Shown here one piece after another: positions 1 through 8,561 of a stretch of 64,000 nucleotides of DNA (positions within the stretch are counted from its first letter, which is position 1; every line of letters starts with the position of its first letter). The translations under genes were made by a program, and so were the position numbers. Below the pieces are notes generated by a model. It searched no databases, was not told the DNA's origin, and worked only from the letters and a program-made list of their open reading frames with translations. Source of the stretch: Actinobacteria bacterium OV450 (lineage in GTDB: Bacteria; Actinomycetota; Actinomycetes; Streptomycetales; Streptomycetaceae); assembly GCA_001298555.1 (NCBI GenBank), contig LJCW01000390.1, positions 62,001 to 126,000 on the forward strand. Reading direction: 5' to 3'.

Positions 1-1460
1 TGCTGCCGCTGGCGGCGGCCGACGGGGATCCGGGCCGGGCCGTGGCACTGGCGTCGATGCTCGCGGTCATGGTGGCGGCCGTCATGATCCTGGCCTCGGT
101 GGCGAAGCTCGGCTTCGTCGCCGACCTGATCTCCAAGCCGACGATGATCGGCTACATGAACGGCCTGGCCCTGACCATCCTGATCGGTCAGCTGCCCAAG
201 CTGCTCGGCTTCAAGGTCGATGCGGACAACCTGATCGGCGAGTGCGCGGGCCTGGTGCAGAAGCTCGCCGACGGGGCGGCGGTGCCGGCCGCCGCCGCGG
301 TGGGCCTCGGCGGGATCGCGTTGATCCTGGTACTGCAGCGCTTCCTGCCGAAGGTCCCCGCGGTGCTCGTGATGGTGGTCCTGGCGATCGCCGCGGCCTC
401 CGTCTTCGACCTGGGCGAGCGCGGCGTCGGCCTGGTCGGGGTACTGCCCGAGGGCTTCCCGCCGTTCACCCTCCCCGACGTGCGGGCCGCCGACCTCGCG
501 CCGCTGCTCGGCGGTGCCCTGGGCATCGCCCTGGTGTCGCTGGCCGACACGATCTCCAACGCGTCCGCCTTCGCGGCCCGCACCGGGCAGGAGGTCCACG
601 GCAACCAGGAGATGGCGGGCGTCGGTGCGGCCAACCTGGCGGCCGCCCTCTTCCAGGGCTTCCCCGTCAGCACCAGCGGGTCCCGGACGGCGGTGGCGGA
701 ACGCGCGGGCGCCCGGAGCCAGCTGACCGGGGTCGTCGGAGCGGCGCTCATCGTCCTCATGCTCGTGCTGGCCCCGGGCCTGTTCCGCAACCTCCCCCAG
801 CCGGCCCTGGCCGCCGTGGTCATCACCGCGTCCCTGTCCCTGGCCGACGTACCCGGAGCGGTACGGCTGTGGCAGCAGCGCAAGGAGGAGTTCCTGCTGT
901 GCTTCGCGGCCTTCGCGGGGGTGGCCCTGCTCGGCGTGCTGCCCGGGATCGCCGTCGCCGTGGGCCTGTCCGTCCTCGGAGTCTTCCGGCGCGCCTGGTG
1001 GCCGTACGAGACCGTGCTCGGGCGGGTTCCGGGCCTGGAGGGCTATCACGACGTCCGTTCGTACCCGCAGGCCGAACAGCTGCCGGGGCTGGTGATCTAC
1101 CGTTTCGACGCCCCGCTCTTCTTCGCCAACGCCAGGTCCTTCAGGGACGAGGTCAGGCGACTGGCCGGCGGGGACCCGCCGCCGAGCTGGATCGTGGTCG
1201 CGGCGGAACCCATGACCGACGTGGACACCACCGCCGCCGACGTCCTGGAGGAGCTGGACGAGGCGCTCAACGCGCAGGGCGTCCACCTCGTGTTCGCCGA
1301 GCTCAAGGACCCCGTACGGCGCAAGATCGAGCGGTACGAACTCACCCGTACCATCGACCCCGCGCACTTCTTCCCCACCGTGGAGGCCGCCGTCTCCGCG
1401 TTCCGTCTGCGCACCGGAGCGCAGTGGTCCGCCGGCCCTGCGGCCCCCGACGAGACGTGA
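1..1460 (+). CDS. SulP-family anion transporter with STAS domain (5' end outside window)
   Basis: The reading frame is open from base 3, so the start codon and first transmembrane helices lie upstream. The visible protein has a series of hydrophobic segments typical of a SulP permease core, including the stretch around KLGFVADLISKPTMIGYMNG and the NASAFAARTG region, up to about base 1000. The last 130 or so residues form a soluble cytoplasmic STAS domain (GLVIYRFDAPLFFANA, then AAEPMTDVDTTAADVLEEL). SulP proteins move sulfate, bicarbonate or dicarboxylates; the substrate cannot be told here. It converges on the lipid kinase gene, with a perfect hairpin between them. Family assignment is secure, substrate unknown. 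Confidence 0.9.
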   Translation, partial: LPLAAADGDPGRAVALASMLAVMVAAVMILASVAKLGFVADLISKPTMIGYMNGLALTILIGQLPKLLGFKVDADNLIGECAGLVQKLADGAAVPAAAAVGLGGIALILVLQRFLPKVPAVLVMVVLAIAAASVFDLGERGVGLVGVLPEGFPPFTLPDVRAADLAPLLGGALGIALVSLADTISNASAFAARTGQEVHGNQEMAGVGAANLAAALFQGFPVSTSGSRTAVAERAGARSQLTGVVGAALIVLMLVLAPGLFRNLPQPALAAVVITASLSLADVPGAVRLWQQRKEEFLLCFAAFAGVALLGVLPGIAVAVGLSVLGVFRRAWWPYETVLGRVPGLEGYHDVRSYPQAEQLPGLVIYRFDAPLFFANARSFRDEVRRLAGGDPPPSWIVVAAEPMTDVDTTAADVLEELDEALNAQGVHLVFAELKDPVRRKIERYELTRTIDPAHFFPTVEAAVSAFRLRTGAQWSAGPAAPDET

Positions 1461-1493
1461 CCGCCCGCCGGGCGGCCGAGCCCCGGCGGGCGG
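1461..1493. terminator. Bidirectional terminator-like hairpin
   Basis: A perfect 12-bp inverted repeat (CCGCCCGCCGGG at 1461-1472 and its complement at 1482-1493) with a 9-nt loop starts directly after the SulP stop codon. It lies between two convergent genes, so it can serve both. There is no T-tract, which is common in Streptomyces. Confidence 0.75.
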
Positions 1494-1507
1494 GCGCACC
1501 GGGTCGC

Positions 1508-2854
1508 TCAGGCGCCCCCGTCGCCGTGTCCCCGCGCGGCCCGTCCCATGGTCAGCGCCAGGCGCCGGACCCGGCGCCAGTCCATCGGCACCGTGGCGCG
1601 CGGCACGCCGGGACGGTTGCGGGGCACGCGCACGCGCAGGGCGCCGGACGCGATGCGGCAGCGCACCGGGGTGGACAGCATCAGCGCCTCGCCGTCGACA
1701 CCGACCGGGATGGCGGGCGCGTCCGCGTCGACGACGACCTCCCGGGCGGTGAGCGTGGTCAGACCGCGGCCCTGCCCGCCGTGCAGGAGCAGCTCCGCCG
1801 CTTCGGCGGCGTTCGCGACATCGACGCCCAGCACCCCCAGTTCACCGGAGTCCAGTCGCTCCCGGCGCCCGAGCCCGGCCGGATCCCCCCCTTGGTAGGG
1901 GTTGTTGCTCACCAGCACGGCCTGGGGGCCGTCCATGGCCAGCGCATCCGCACGCACGCCCAGCCGCGTTCCGCCGTCCTGCGTCAGCAGGGACGGCAGC
2001 ATCTCCAGGATGGTGCGGGCCTTGTCGTCGCGGTAGGCCGGACTCTGCACGATCTCCGCGTACACGCCGAACGAGGCGCTGTTCACGAAGACGCGCCCCG
2101 GGCCGCCGGGCACCGCGTTCCCCTCGTGGATGACGCCGAGGTCGATGTGCAGTTCGACGCCGTCGGTCAGTGCGTCGAGGCAGCGGGACGGGTCCTGCCG
2201 GTCCAGGCCCAGGTCCATGGCGAAGTGGTTGCGCGTTCCGGCGCTGATCACCATGAACGGGACGTCGTGTTGCACGGCCACGGCGGCGACCAGGGCCTGC
2301 GTGCCGTCGCCGCCTGCGACGCCGAGCAGGTCGGCCCCGTCCGCGACGGCCCGCCGCGCCAGCTCGGCGACGTCGTCCGGCCGGGCAGGATCGAGCACGA
2401 ACACCTCGGCGCCCAGGGCCCTGGCCCGCTCCGCCAGGCCGAACTTCTCGACCTTTCCGCCGCCCGAGCGCGGATTCATGATCAGGTAGGGCCGCTGGGC
2501 CCGGCCGGCGGGGTGTTCCGGCATGCCCGGCGCGCTGTCCTCCGCCAGGGCGGCCTTGGCTGCGGCGATGGCCAGGGCCCACAGGGCGAGCGAGACCAGC
2601 ACGACCCACAACAGCCCCGCGGTCGCGTACAGCAGCAGGACGGCGAGCGGTGGGACGACCACCAGCAGCACGGCCAGCGCCCTGATCCAGCCGGTGTGGG
2701 TGAGCATCCACCACACGCCGGCGGCGGTGAGCGCCAGCCCCGCCCAGCCCAGCGCCATCAGCACGAGGCTCGCGAGGCCCCCGGCCACCAGCAGAACCAC
2801 GGGCGCCGCCAGGCCCGCCACCAGGGCCAGACGTGCGGTCCAACGCCTGCTCAT
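1508..2854 (-). CDS. Diacylglycerol/lipid kinase family protein with N-terminal membrane segments
   Basis: The 448-residue protein begins with about 100 hydrophobic residues forming several membrane helices. A DAGK-type catalytic domain follows from about residue 145: the nucleotide-binding entry PYLIMNPRSGGGKVEKF, the GVAGGDGTQALVA loop (the GGDGT signature) and SAGTRNHFAMDLGLD. These enzymes phosphorylate diacylglycerol or related lipids with ATP at the inner membrane face. Fusion to an N-terminal membrane region is seen in actinobacterial members. The start at 2854 has a GGGAGG ribosome-binding site. The lipid substrate cannot be assigned. Confidence 0.88.
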   Translation of the reverse strand: MSRRWTARLALVAGLAAPVVLLVAGGLASLVLMALGWAGLALTAAGVWWMLTHTGWIRALAVLLVVVPPLAVLLLYATAGLLWVVLVSLALWALAIAAAKAALAEDSAPGMPEHPAGRAQRPYLIMNPRSGGGKVEKFGLAERARALGAEVFVLDPARPDDVAELARRAVADGADLLGVAGGDGTQALVAAVAVQHDVPFMVISAGTRNHFAMDLGLDRQDPSRCLDALTDGVELHIDLGVIHEGNAVPGGPGRVFVNSASFGVYAEIVQSPAYRDDKARTILEMLPSLLTQDGGTRLGVRADALAMDGPQAVLVSNNPYQGGDPAGLGRRERLDSGELGVLGVDVANAAEAAELLLHGGQGRGLTTLTAREVVVDADAPAIPVGVDGEALMLSTPVRCRIASGALRVRVPRNRPGVPRATVPMDWRRVRRLALTMGRAARGHGDGGA

Positions 2855-3265
2855 GGGACAACCTCCCGCCTGGGGCGGCCTCCCGCCGCGTCACCGGCTG
2901 CCGGACGGAACGCACGCCCACTTCAGGCTACGAGCGCCGCCCCCGCGCGGCCTGCCCACCGCGCCCGCTCGTGGTCGCACCGGCGGCCGCCCGCGTCGGA
3001 CGGCACGGGTGACCGGGCCTCGTCCTGGCGGGCCCGTCCTCACCCCGTCGCTGCTTCCCGCCCTCGTCGCGCCGGCCCGGGAAGGTGCGCGCGGACCTGG
3101 CGGCCGGCCGCTCCTGACGCCCGCTACCGGTTAAGGGCACGTCAACCGGACCTTAAGGCTGTCTGAGAAATGTGTGGGGCCGTGACAGAAGTGAACTCTG
3201 AGCGTGCCGACGGCCGTATCCAGGACGTGGTGGGAGGACGTCGTCCAACGGATCGAGGAGTGCGG
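2855..3265. other. Divergent intergenic region, no gene seen
   Basis: About 410 bases separate the divergent lipid kinase and secreted barrel genes. Short open frames here have no recognisable motif or good ribosome-binding site. A small inverted repeat (CCGGTT...AACCGG, about 3125-3145) and the palindrome CCTTAAGG lie near 3130-3160, where a promoter for the rightward gene would be expected. I could not define a convincing -35/-10 pair. Confidence 0.4.
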
Positions 3266-3631
3266 ATGTCCAGGAAACGGACTATGAGTCTCAAGAAGAA
3301 GCTCGTGTTCTCTGTCGTGTCGGCAACCGTCGCGGCCGGCGCGGCCGTCGCCACGATGGCGACCGGAAACGCCGCCGTTCCCGACGACGTGGTGTGCAAG
3401 GGGTCGACGGTGACGCTGTCGGGCGAAGCGGGGGCACCGGCCGCGACCAGCGGGACGTTCCCCGTCGGGACGAAACTCAAGGTCACCAACCTCGACAACG
3501 GCCAGGCCACCACCGTCACGGTCAACGGCCCCTCCGGCAGCTGCGTCCTCCTGAACAACGCCGCCTTCGACAAGGTCCGCGAACCCGGCAAGAACCTCAT
3601 CCGGCGCGCCCGCATCGAACGCGTGCCGTAG
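3266..3631 (+). CDS. Small secreted RlpA-like double-psi beta-barrel protein
   Basis: The 121-residue protein has a basic N-terminus (MSRKRTMSLKKKLVF), a hydrophobic core and an A-x-A type cleavage site near GNAAVPDD, so it is exported. The mature part reads like the double-psi beta-barrel of RlpA and expansin proteins: TSGTFPVGTKLKVTNLDNG, then a VTVNGPSGS turn and an LLNNAAFDKV end. Two cysteines (VVCKGS and GSCVLL) probably form a disulfide. The acidic residue expected in lytic RlpA enzymes in the D-R-G-P turn is not present, so it may bind rather than cut peptidoglycan. The ATG at 3266 is chosen because GAGGAG lies 5 nt upstream; an in-frame ATG at 3170 lacks one. Confidence 0.75.
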   Translation: MSRKRTMSLKKKLVFSVVSATVAAGAAVATMATGNAAVPDDVVCKGSTVTLSGEAGAPAATSGTFPVGTKLKVTNLDNGQATTVTVNGPSGSCVLLNNAAFDKVREPGKNLIRRARIERVP

Positions 3632-3717
3632 GCGACCGGAACCGGCGCCGGCGCCACCGGGCTCGGTGTCCGGGAGCGGACGGATGCCGCTGAGGGGCCC
3701 GGCCGCGTGGGGTGAAC

Positions 3718-3749
3718 GGGGTGCGGCGGAGTGGTGGCCGCCGCACCCC
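3718..3749. terminator. Bidirectional terminator hairpin
   Basis: GGGGTGCGGCGG at 3718-3729 pairs perfectly with CCGCCGCACCCC at 3738-3749 around an 8-nt loop. It lies between the convergent barrel protein gene and the reductase-family gene that ends at 3758. Confidence 0.8.
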
Positions 3750-3757
3750 GCCGCCGT

Positions 3758-4408
3758 CTAGAGGCCGTCCTCGCGGCCGAGGCCGCGGTCGGGTGCGCTC
3801 ATGTCCCCCGTCCGGGGGGTGCCGTCCGCGAGCCCGTAGCGCAGCAGCACGGTTCCCTTGGGGCCGGCTGCCGGAGGTTCGAGGAGGGTGAGGTTCGTCG
3901 GCACCTCCCCGCCGTCGAACACCTTCTTCCCGACGCCGAGCAGGATCGGGTGCACCCAGAGGTCGAGGCGGTCGAAGAGCTTCTCGTGCAGCAGGGTCTG
4001 CACCAGGTTCAGGCTCCCGACGACCTTCACGTTCTCGTGCCGGTCGCGGATCTCCCGCACCGCTCCGGCGAGATCCGGGCCGAGCTGCGTGGACCCGGCC
4101 CACGAGAGGTCGGGCTTGCCCCGTGAGGCCACGTACTTCGGGACGCGGTTGAAGAGCGCGGCGAACTCGCCGTCCTCACCGCCCTTCTGGTGCGGCCAGT
4201 AGGCGGCGAAGAGGTCGTACGTCCGCCGGCCGAGGAGGAGGGCGTCCGTGCCCTGGTACGCGGCGCCGACCTGCGCGCCGGACACCTCGTCCAGCAGCGG
4301 TGCCTGCCAGCCGCCGAACGGGAAGCCCACCGGGTCCTCGTCGGGCCCGCCGGGCGCCTGCCCGACGAGGTCGAGGGTCGCGAACATCTCGATGTGGATG
4401 AGGCCCAT
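3758..4408 (-). CDS. Dihydrofolate reductase / RibD C-terminal family protein
   Basis: The 216-residue protein starts MGLIHIEMFATLDLVG and contains ALLLGRRTYDLFAAYWP, NRVPKYVASRG and VKVVGSLNLVQTLLHEKLFDRLDLWVHPILLG. This is the pattern of the stand-alone RibD-C/DHFR-like fold proteins common in Streptomyces, which bind NADPH through the VGS-LVQ segment. They are distinct from true folate DHFR and most have no proven substrate. The ATG at 4408 follows a GGGAG sequence at good spacing. A second protein with this fold is fused to an acetyltransferase at 13140-14681. Confidence 0.85.
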   Translation of the reverse strand: MGLIHIEMFATLDLVGQAPGGPDEDPVGFPFGGWQAPLLDEVSGAQVGAAYQGTDALLLGRRTYDLFAAYWPHQKGGEDGEFAALFNRVPKYVASRGKPDLSWAGSTQLGPDLAGAVREIRDRHENVKVVGSLNLVQTLLHEKLFDRLDLWVHPILLGVGKKVFDGGEVPTNLTLLEPPAAGPKGTVLLRYGLADGTPRTGDMSAPDRGLGREDGL

Positions 4409-4554
4409 GCTCCACTCCCGTTCCGATCGTGCGGACCCGCCACATCGTGCCCTGCCCGCCCCACCGGATCGGGACGCCGCACCGGCCCGTCCCCCTCCCG
4501 TGGGAGTACGGGGCGGGGTACGGGGCGGGGACACCACCGAGCGCGACGGAGGCG

Positions 4555-6075
4555 TCAGTTCCGGCAGGTCACCGAGAAGGGGATCTGCTGCGACACGGCG
4601 CGGACGGGATCGCGGATCTCCACGCCGATCGTGCTGTTCAGCGTTCCGGCCTTCGCGTACGTCGTCACCTGCACGGTGTCCCGTCCCGTGGCGCGGCCCC
4701 CGGCCCCCGTCCCGCCTCCCCTCAGCGTCATGACGCGCCATTGCGGATCGACCACCGAGCCGTCGTCGGACACCCAGCGGTAGGAGATCCGGACCGGTTC
4801 CGCGGCGGTGAAGGTCGCCGTGAACGTGGGTGCCCGGTCGGCGGGCGGTGAGCAGGGGCCCGTATAGGCGGTGTTCGAGCCCGCCACGGACACCTGTACG
4901 GTCGCCGCCTCGGGTGCGCTCGCCCCCACGGGTACCTGGTCGGGGCTCCGGTCCGCACTCCCGTCGCGTTCGACGAAGGCGTAGCCCAAGGCGGCAGCGA
5001 GCAGCGCGGCCGCGGCTGCGCCGCCCACCACGGCGGCCCGGACCCGTCGCCTGCGCCGGGGGGCGGCATGCACCGGCGCCGCGGCGGGCGAGGCGACGGG
5101 CGCATCCGCCGTGGCGGCTTCGAGCGGTGCGGCGCCCGCTCTCGGGGACGCCTCCGGGCCCGCGGCGACGACCGGCGCATCGACGGTCTCCGGGTCGGGG
5201 GACGGATCGGGGGACGGATCGGCGGCCCCCGCGGAACGGGCGACGGTCCGCAACGCGGCGGCGACGTGCTCGGCCGGGGTCCGCTCGGCCGGCTCCTTGC
5301 GCAGCAGCCCCTCGATGACGGCGGAAAGGGGGCCCGCCCTGCGCGGGGACGGCGGATCCGTCTCGACGACGGCGCGCAGCGTGCTCAGCGCAGTGTCCTG
5401 CCGGAACGGGGAAATGCCCTCGACGGCCGCGTACAGCAGCACGCCCAGGGACCACAGGTCCGACTCGGGTCCCGAGGGCCGTCCCAGCGCCCGCTCGGGC
5501 GGCAGGTACTCGGGGGACCCGACGACCTCGCCGGTCATGGTCAACGCCGTGCTGCCCTCGACCATGGCGATGCCGAAGTCGCTGAGCACCACCCGTCCGT
5601 CGTCGGCGATCAGCACGTTGCCCGGTTTCACGTCCCGGTGTTCGACCCCTACGGCGTGCGCGGCCCGCAGCGCGGTCAACACCTCGCCGCCGACGTGCGC
5701 GGCGCGCTGCGGGGTCAGCGGGCCCCCGGTCCGCAGCAGATCGGCCAGCGACCGGCCGCGGATCAGCTCCATCACGATCCAGGGGCGGTCGTCGTCCATG
5801 ACCACGTCGTGGACCGTCACGACGTTGCGGTCCGCTATCCGTGCCGTCGCCCAGGCCTCCCGTTCCAGCCGGGCGTAGAGCCGTGCGATGTCGCCGGCGT
5901 GCAGGCCCGCCGGGGGACGCACCTCCTTGACGGCGACCTCGCGCTGCAGCGTCTCGTCGCGGGCGCACCACACGGTGCCCATACCGCCCGTGCCGAGAGG
6001 GGACATCAGGCGGTAACGGCCCGCGACCAGCCGTCCGCCGGCTCGTTCCTCCGGTGCGGTGTCCACGTCGTACAT
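4555..6075 (-). CDS. Membrane-anchored Ser/Thr protein kinase
   Basis: This is a Hanks-type kinase of 506 residues. The N-terminal kinase domain (about 15-265) has the glycine loop PLGTGGMGTVW, the VAVKEV lysine, HRDVKPGNVL with the catalytic aspartate, DFG in LSDFGIAM, and PEYLPPE. An Ala/Pro-rich linker leads to one transmembrane helix (about 342-364) and an extracellular tail of about 140 residues with paired cysteines (GPCSPP near its start, VTCRN at the end). PASTA repeats are absent, so muropeptide sensing by that route is not indicated. I place the start at the ATG at 6075 (MYDVDTAPEE), just before the kinase domain; the frame is open 28 codons further upstream. It is divergent from the P450 gene. 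Confidence 0.9.
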   Translation of the reverse strand: MYDVDTAPEERAGGRLVAGRYRLMSPLGTGGMGTVWCARDETLQREVAVKEVRPPAGLHAGDIARLYARLEREAWATARIADRNVVTVHDVVMDDDRPWIVMELIRGRSLADLLRTGGPLTPQRAAHVGGEVLTALRAAHAVGVEHRDVKPGNVLIADDGRVVLSDFGIAMVEGSTALTMTGEVVGSPEYLPPERALGRPSGPESDLWSLGVLLYAAVEGISPFRQDTALSTLRAVVETDPPSPRRAGPLSAVIEGLLRKEPAERTPAEHVAAALRTVARSAGAADPSPDPSPDPETVDAPVVAAGPEASPRAGAAPLEAATADAPVASPAAAPVHAAPRRRRRVRAAVVGGAAAAALLAAALGYAFVERDGSADRSPDQVPVGASAPEAATVQVSVAGSNTAYTGPCSPPADRAPTFTATFTAAEPVRISYRWVSDDGSVVDPQWRVMTLRGGGTGAGGRATGRDTVQVTTYAKAGTLNSTIGVEIRDPVRAVSQQIPFSVTCRN

Positions 6076-6273
6076 CAGGGCGATCCCCCCGTTCCTGTTC
6101 CACTTGCCTCGGCTTGCCGCCACGCACCACACGTGCGGTCCGGCCCGACGGTTCGACACGGCGGTGGAAAGCCGCGGAACTTGTCAGAACAAGCACGAAG
6201 GAACGAGAACCGAACCGGTCACGGGCACGCATGAGCGCCGCCCGTATCCGTTATTGCCTTCACCTTCACCCAT

Positions 6274-6289
6274 TGCAACGCGCGTTGCA
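6274..6289. promoter_or_regulatory. Perfect 16-bp palindrome, likely repressor operator
   Basis: TGCAACGCGCGTTGCA is a perfect palindrome in the 348-bp region between the divergent kinase and P450 genes. The half-site TGCAACG occurs again at 6367-6373, inside the putative P450 promoter spacer. Related TTGCATCGATT and ACATCGATTG motifs lie at about 6305 and 6344. The cluster suggests a dimeric repressor (TetR- or MarR-like), but no such gene is adjacent. Confidence 0.65.
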
Positions 6290-6350
6290 TTCGACCACAG
6301 GCCATTGCATCGATTCACCTGCTTTCACCTGGTAATATGCAATACATCGA

Positions 6351-6379
6351 TTGACCGCCTCGTGAATGCAACGTAGCTT
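6351..6379 (+). promoter_or_regulatory. Putative sigma-70-type promoter for the P450-ferredoxin operon
   Basis: TTGACC (6351-6356), a 17-nt spacer, and TAGCTT (6374-6379) match the vegetative Streptomyces promoter form. The start codon is at 6424, giving a short leader. The spacer contains the TGCAACG half-site, so a protein bound there would block RNA polymerase. Confidence 0.6.
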
Positions 6380-6423
6380 TCCAAACAACTGAAGCACGTC
6401 ACCGCGCGAAACGAGGAACGGTC

Positions 6424-7623
6424 ATGAGCGAGTCCCTCCACACCGTCACGACGCTTCCGGCGCAGCGCCGGACCGGCTGCCCCTTCGACCCGCCGGCCGA
6501 GCTGACCGAAGCCCGCCGGCACGGCCCCATCAGCCGCTACACCCACCCCGGCGGCGTACCCGGCTGGCTGATCACCGGATACGACCTCGTCAGGTCGGTC
6601 CTGGCCGACCCCCGGTTCAGCTCCCGCAAGGACCTGCTGAACGTGGTCGACTTCGAGCTCCCGCCCGCGCCGCCCGGCGAGTTCCTCCTCATGGACGAGC
6701 CGCAGCACAGCCGCTACCGCAAGCCGCTGGTCGGCAAGTTCACCGTGCGGCGGATGCGGCTGCTCACCGAGCGCATCGAGCAGATCACCGCCGAGTGCCT
6801 GGACGCCATGGAGCAGGCCGGACCGACGGCGGACCTGGTGACCGCGTTCGCCAAGCCCATCCCCACCATCGTGATCTGCGAGATCCTGGGCGTGCCCTAC
6901 GAGGACCGGGCCTCCTTCCAGGAACAGATCGACGCGTTCATGGGCGGGGAGGTGAGCGACGAGGAGCTGATCGCGGCCTACACCGCGACCCAGGAGTACC
7001 TCGCCCGGCTGGTGGCCGCCAAGCGTGCGAACCCCACCGACGACGTGCTCAGCGAACTCACCGACAGCGATCTGACGGATGAGGAACTGAAGGGCATCAG
7101 CCTCATCCTGCTGGCGGCCGGCTTCGACACCACCGCGAACATGCTGTCCCTCGGCACCTTCGCCCTGTTGCAGAACCCGGCGCAACTGGCCGCGCTGCGC
7201 GCCGATCCCGCGCTCACCGACGGGGCGGTGGAGGAACTGCTGCGGTACCTGAGCGTCGCGAAGACGTTCATGAGGACGGCACTGGAGGACGTCGAGGTCG
7301 GCGGCCAGACCATCACGGCCGGCACGACGGTCGTCCTGTCGTTCAACACCGCCAACCGCGACCCCGGCCGCTTCGCCGACCCCGACGTCCTCGACCTGCG
7401 GCGGCCGCAGGAGGGGCACCTGGCGTTCAGCCACGGCATCCACCAGTGCCTGGGCCAGCAGCTGGCCCGTATCGAGATGCGGGTGGCGTTCCGCGCCCTG
7501 GTCGACCGCTTCCCCACGCTGCGCCTGGCCGTTCCGGCCGACGACGTACGCCTGCGCCCGGAGGCCGCGGACATCTACGGGGTGAAGAGCCTCCCGGTCA
7601 CCTGGGACGAGGACGGGAAATGA
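6424..7623 (+). CDS. Cytochrome P450 (class I, ferredoxin-dependent)
   Basis: The 399-residue soluble P450 has the I-helix oxygen-activation motif AGFDTTAN, the K-helix ExxR (EELLRYL) and the haem loop FSHGIHQCLGQQ with Cys342 as the thiolate ligand. These proteins take electrons from a small ferredoxin, and one is encoded directly downstream with an ATGA overlap. The sequence looks like a CYP105/CYP107-type monooxygenase, but I cannot fix the subfamily or substrate. The ATG at 6424 follows GAGGAA. The upstream palindromes suggest inducible control. Confidence 0.93.
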   Translation: MSESLHTVTTLPAQRRTGCPFDPPAELTEARRHGPISRYTHPGGVPGWLITGYDLVRSVLADPRFSSRKDLLNVVDFELPPAPPGEFLLMDEPQHSRYRKPLVGKFTVRRMRLLTERIEQITAECLDAMEQAGPTADLVTAFAKPIPTIVICEILGVPYEDRASFQEQIDAFMGGEVSDEELIAAYTATQEYLARLVAAKRANPTDDVLSELTDSDLTDEELKGISLILLAAGFDTTANMLSLGTFALLQNPAQLAALRADPALTDGAVEELLRYLSVAKTFMRTALEDVEVGGQTITAGTTVVLSFNTANRDPGRFADPDVLDLRRPQEGHLAFSHGIHQCLGQQLARIEMRVAFRALVDRFPTLRLAVPADDVRLRPEAADIYGVKSLPVTWDEDGK

Positions 7624-7841
7624 GCACGGCCCGCCTGAGCATCGACCGTGAACGCTGCATCGGCGCCGGCATGTGCGCGATGACCGCCCCCGAGGTCTTC
7701 GACCAGGACCCCGACGACGGCCTCGTACTCCTGCTGGACGCCGAGCCGCCCGCGGCACACCGCACGGCCGCCCGGATGGCCGCCGGCCTGTGCCCCTCCG
7801 CGGCGATCACCTTCGGCGCCCCGGGATCCGGCGACGCCTAG
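7620..7841 (+). CDS. 3Fe-4S ferredoxin, partner of the P450
   Basis: The 73-residue acidic ferredoxin contains CIGAGMC (C-x5-C) and a later CPSAAI, the pattern of single-cluster [3Fe-4S] ferredoxins that serve bacterial P450s. The ATG at 7620 overlaps the P450 stop codon (ATGA), so the two are translationally coupled. It would pass electrons from a ferredoxin reductase, not encoded here, to the P450. It converges on the nucleoside kinase gene 57 bases downstream. Confidence 0.93.
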   Translation: MSTARLSIDRERCIGAGMCAMTAPEVFDQDPDDGLVLLLDAEPPAAHRTAARMAAGLCPSAAITFGAPGSGDA

Positions 7842-7898
7842 GTCGTGGGCTGCGTCGCCGGACGGTGACCCGCCGGTTCGGCCCGTACGGGAACTGCC

Positions 7899-8561
7899 TC
7901 AGGCCCGGCGCCGGCCCGCCGCCAGGGCGTCCTTGACCTCCTGCGCCACGCGGGCCGCGTCCTCGGGGTTGTTCACCACGTCCGTGCAGTTCATGTCGAT
8001 GACGAGGACCTCGCTGGCCGAGTAGTGCTTGTGCACCCAGTCGTCGTAGCCGGACCACAGCGTCCGGTAGTACTCGACGAGGCTGTCGTCCTGCTCGAAG
8101 TCGCGGCCCCGCAGTCCGATGCGGTGCAGCACCGTCTCGAAGTCGGCCTTGAGGTAGACCATGAGGTCGGGCGCCTTGCGGTACGGCAGGCCGTCGATCT
8201 CGCGCATCATCTCGTCGAGCAGCCCCTCGTACACCTGCATCTCGAGGGAGCTGATCCGGCCGAGGTCGTGATTGACCTTGGCGAAGTACCAGTCCTCGTA
8301 TATGGACCGGTCGAGGACGTTGTCCCCCTGCTTGTAGGCCTCCTTGATCGCGGCGAACCGCGTCTGGAGGAAGTAGAGCTGGAGCAGGAAGGGGTAGCGC
8401 TTCGCCTGGATCTCTTCGGGGCTCGCCGTGTAGAAGAGGGGGAGGATCGGGTTGTCGTCCACGCTCTCGTAGAAGACTTCGCTGCCCAGCTCCTTGGCCA
8501 GAAGCTCGGCCACGCTCGTCTTGCCGATTCCGATCATGCCTCCGACGCAGATCACTGGCAT
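7899..8561 (-). CDS. Deoxynucleoside kinase family protein
   Basis: The 220-residue protein starts with a P-loop (VGGMIGIGKTSVAELL, residues about 6-21) and has the DRSIYED motif typical of deoxynucleoside kinases of the dGK/dAK/dCK family. It also has LMVYLKAD and a lid-like LRGRDFEQ segment. The enzyme would phosphorylate deoxynucleosides with NTP in the salvage pathway. Which base it prefers cannot be read from the sequence. The ATG at 8561 has GGGAG about 9 nt upstream. Confidence 0.88.
   Translation of the reverse strand: MPVICVGGMIGIGKTSVAELLAKELGSEVFYESVDDNPILPLFYTASPEEIQAKRYPFLLQLYFLQTRFAAIKEAYKQGDNVLDRSIYEDWYFAKVNHDLGRISSLEMQVYEGLLDEMMREIDGLPYRKAPDLMVYLKADFETVLHRIGLRGRDFEQDDSLVEYYRTLWSGYDDWVHKHYSASEVLVIDMNCTDVVNNPEDAARVAQEVKDALAAGRRRA

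Noticed and set aside
2928..3140. Short minus-strand frame in the lipid kinase/barrel gene gap
   Set aside because: Arg/Gly-rich composition, no good start signal and no motif.
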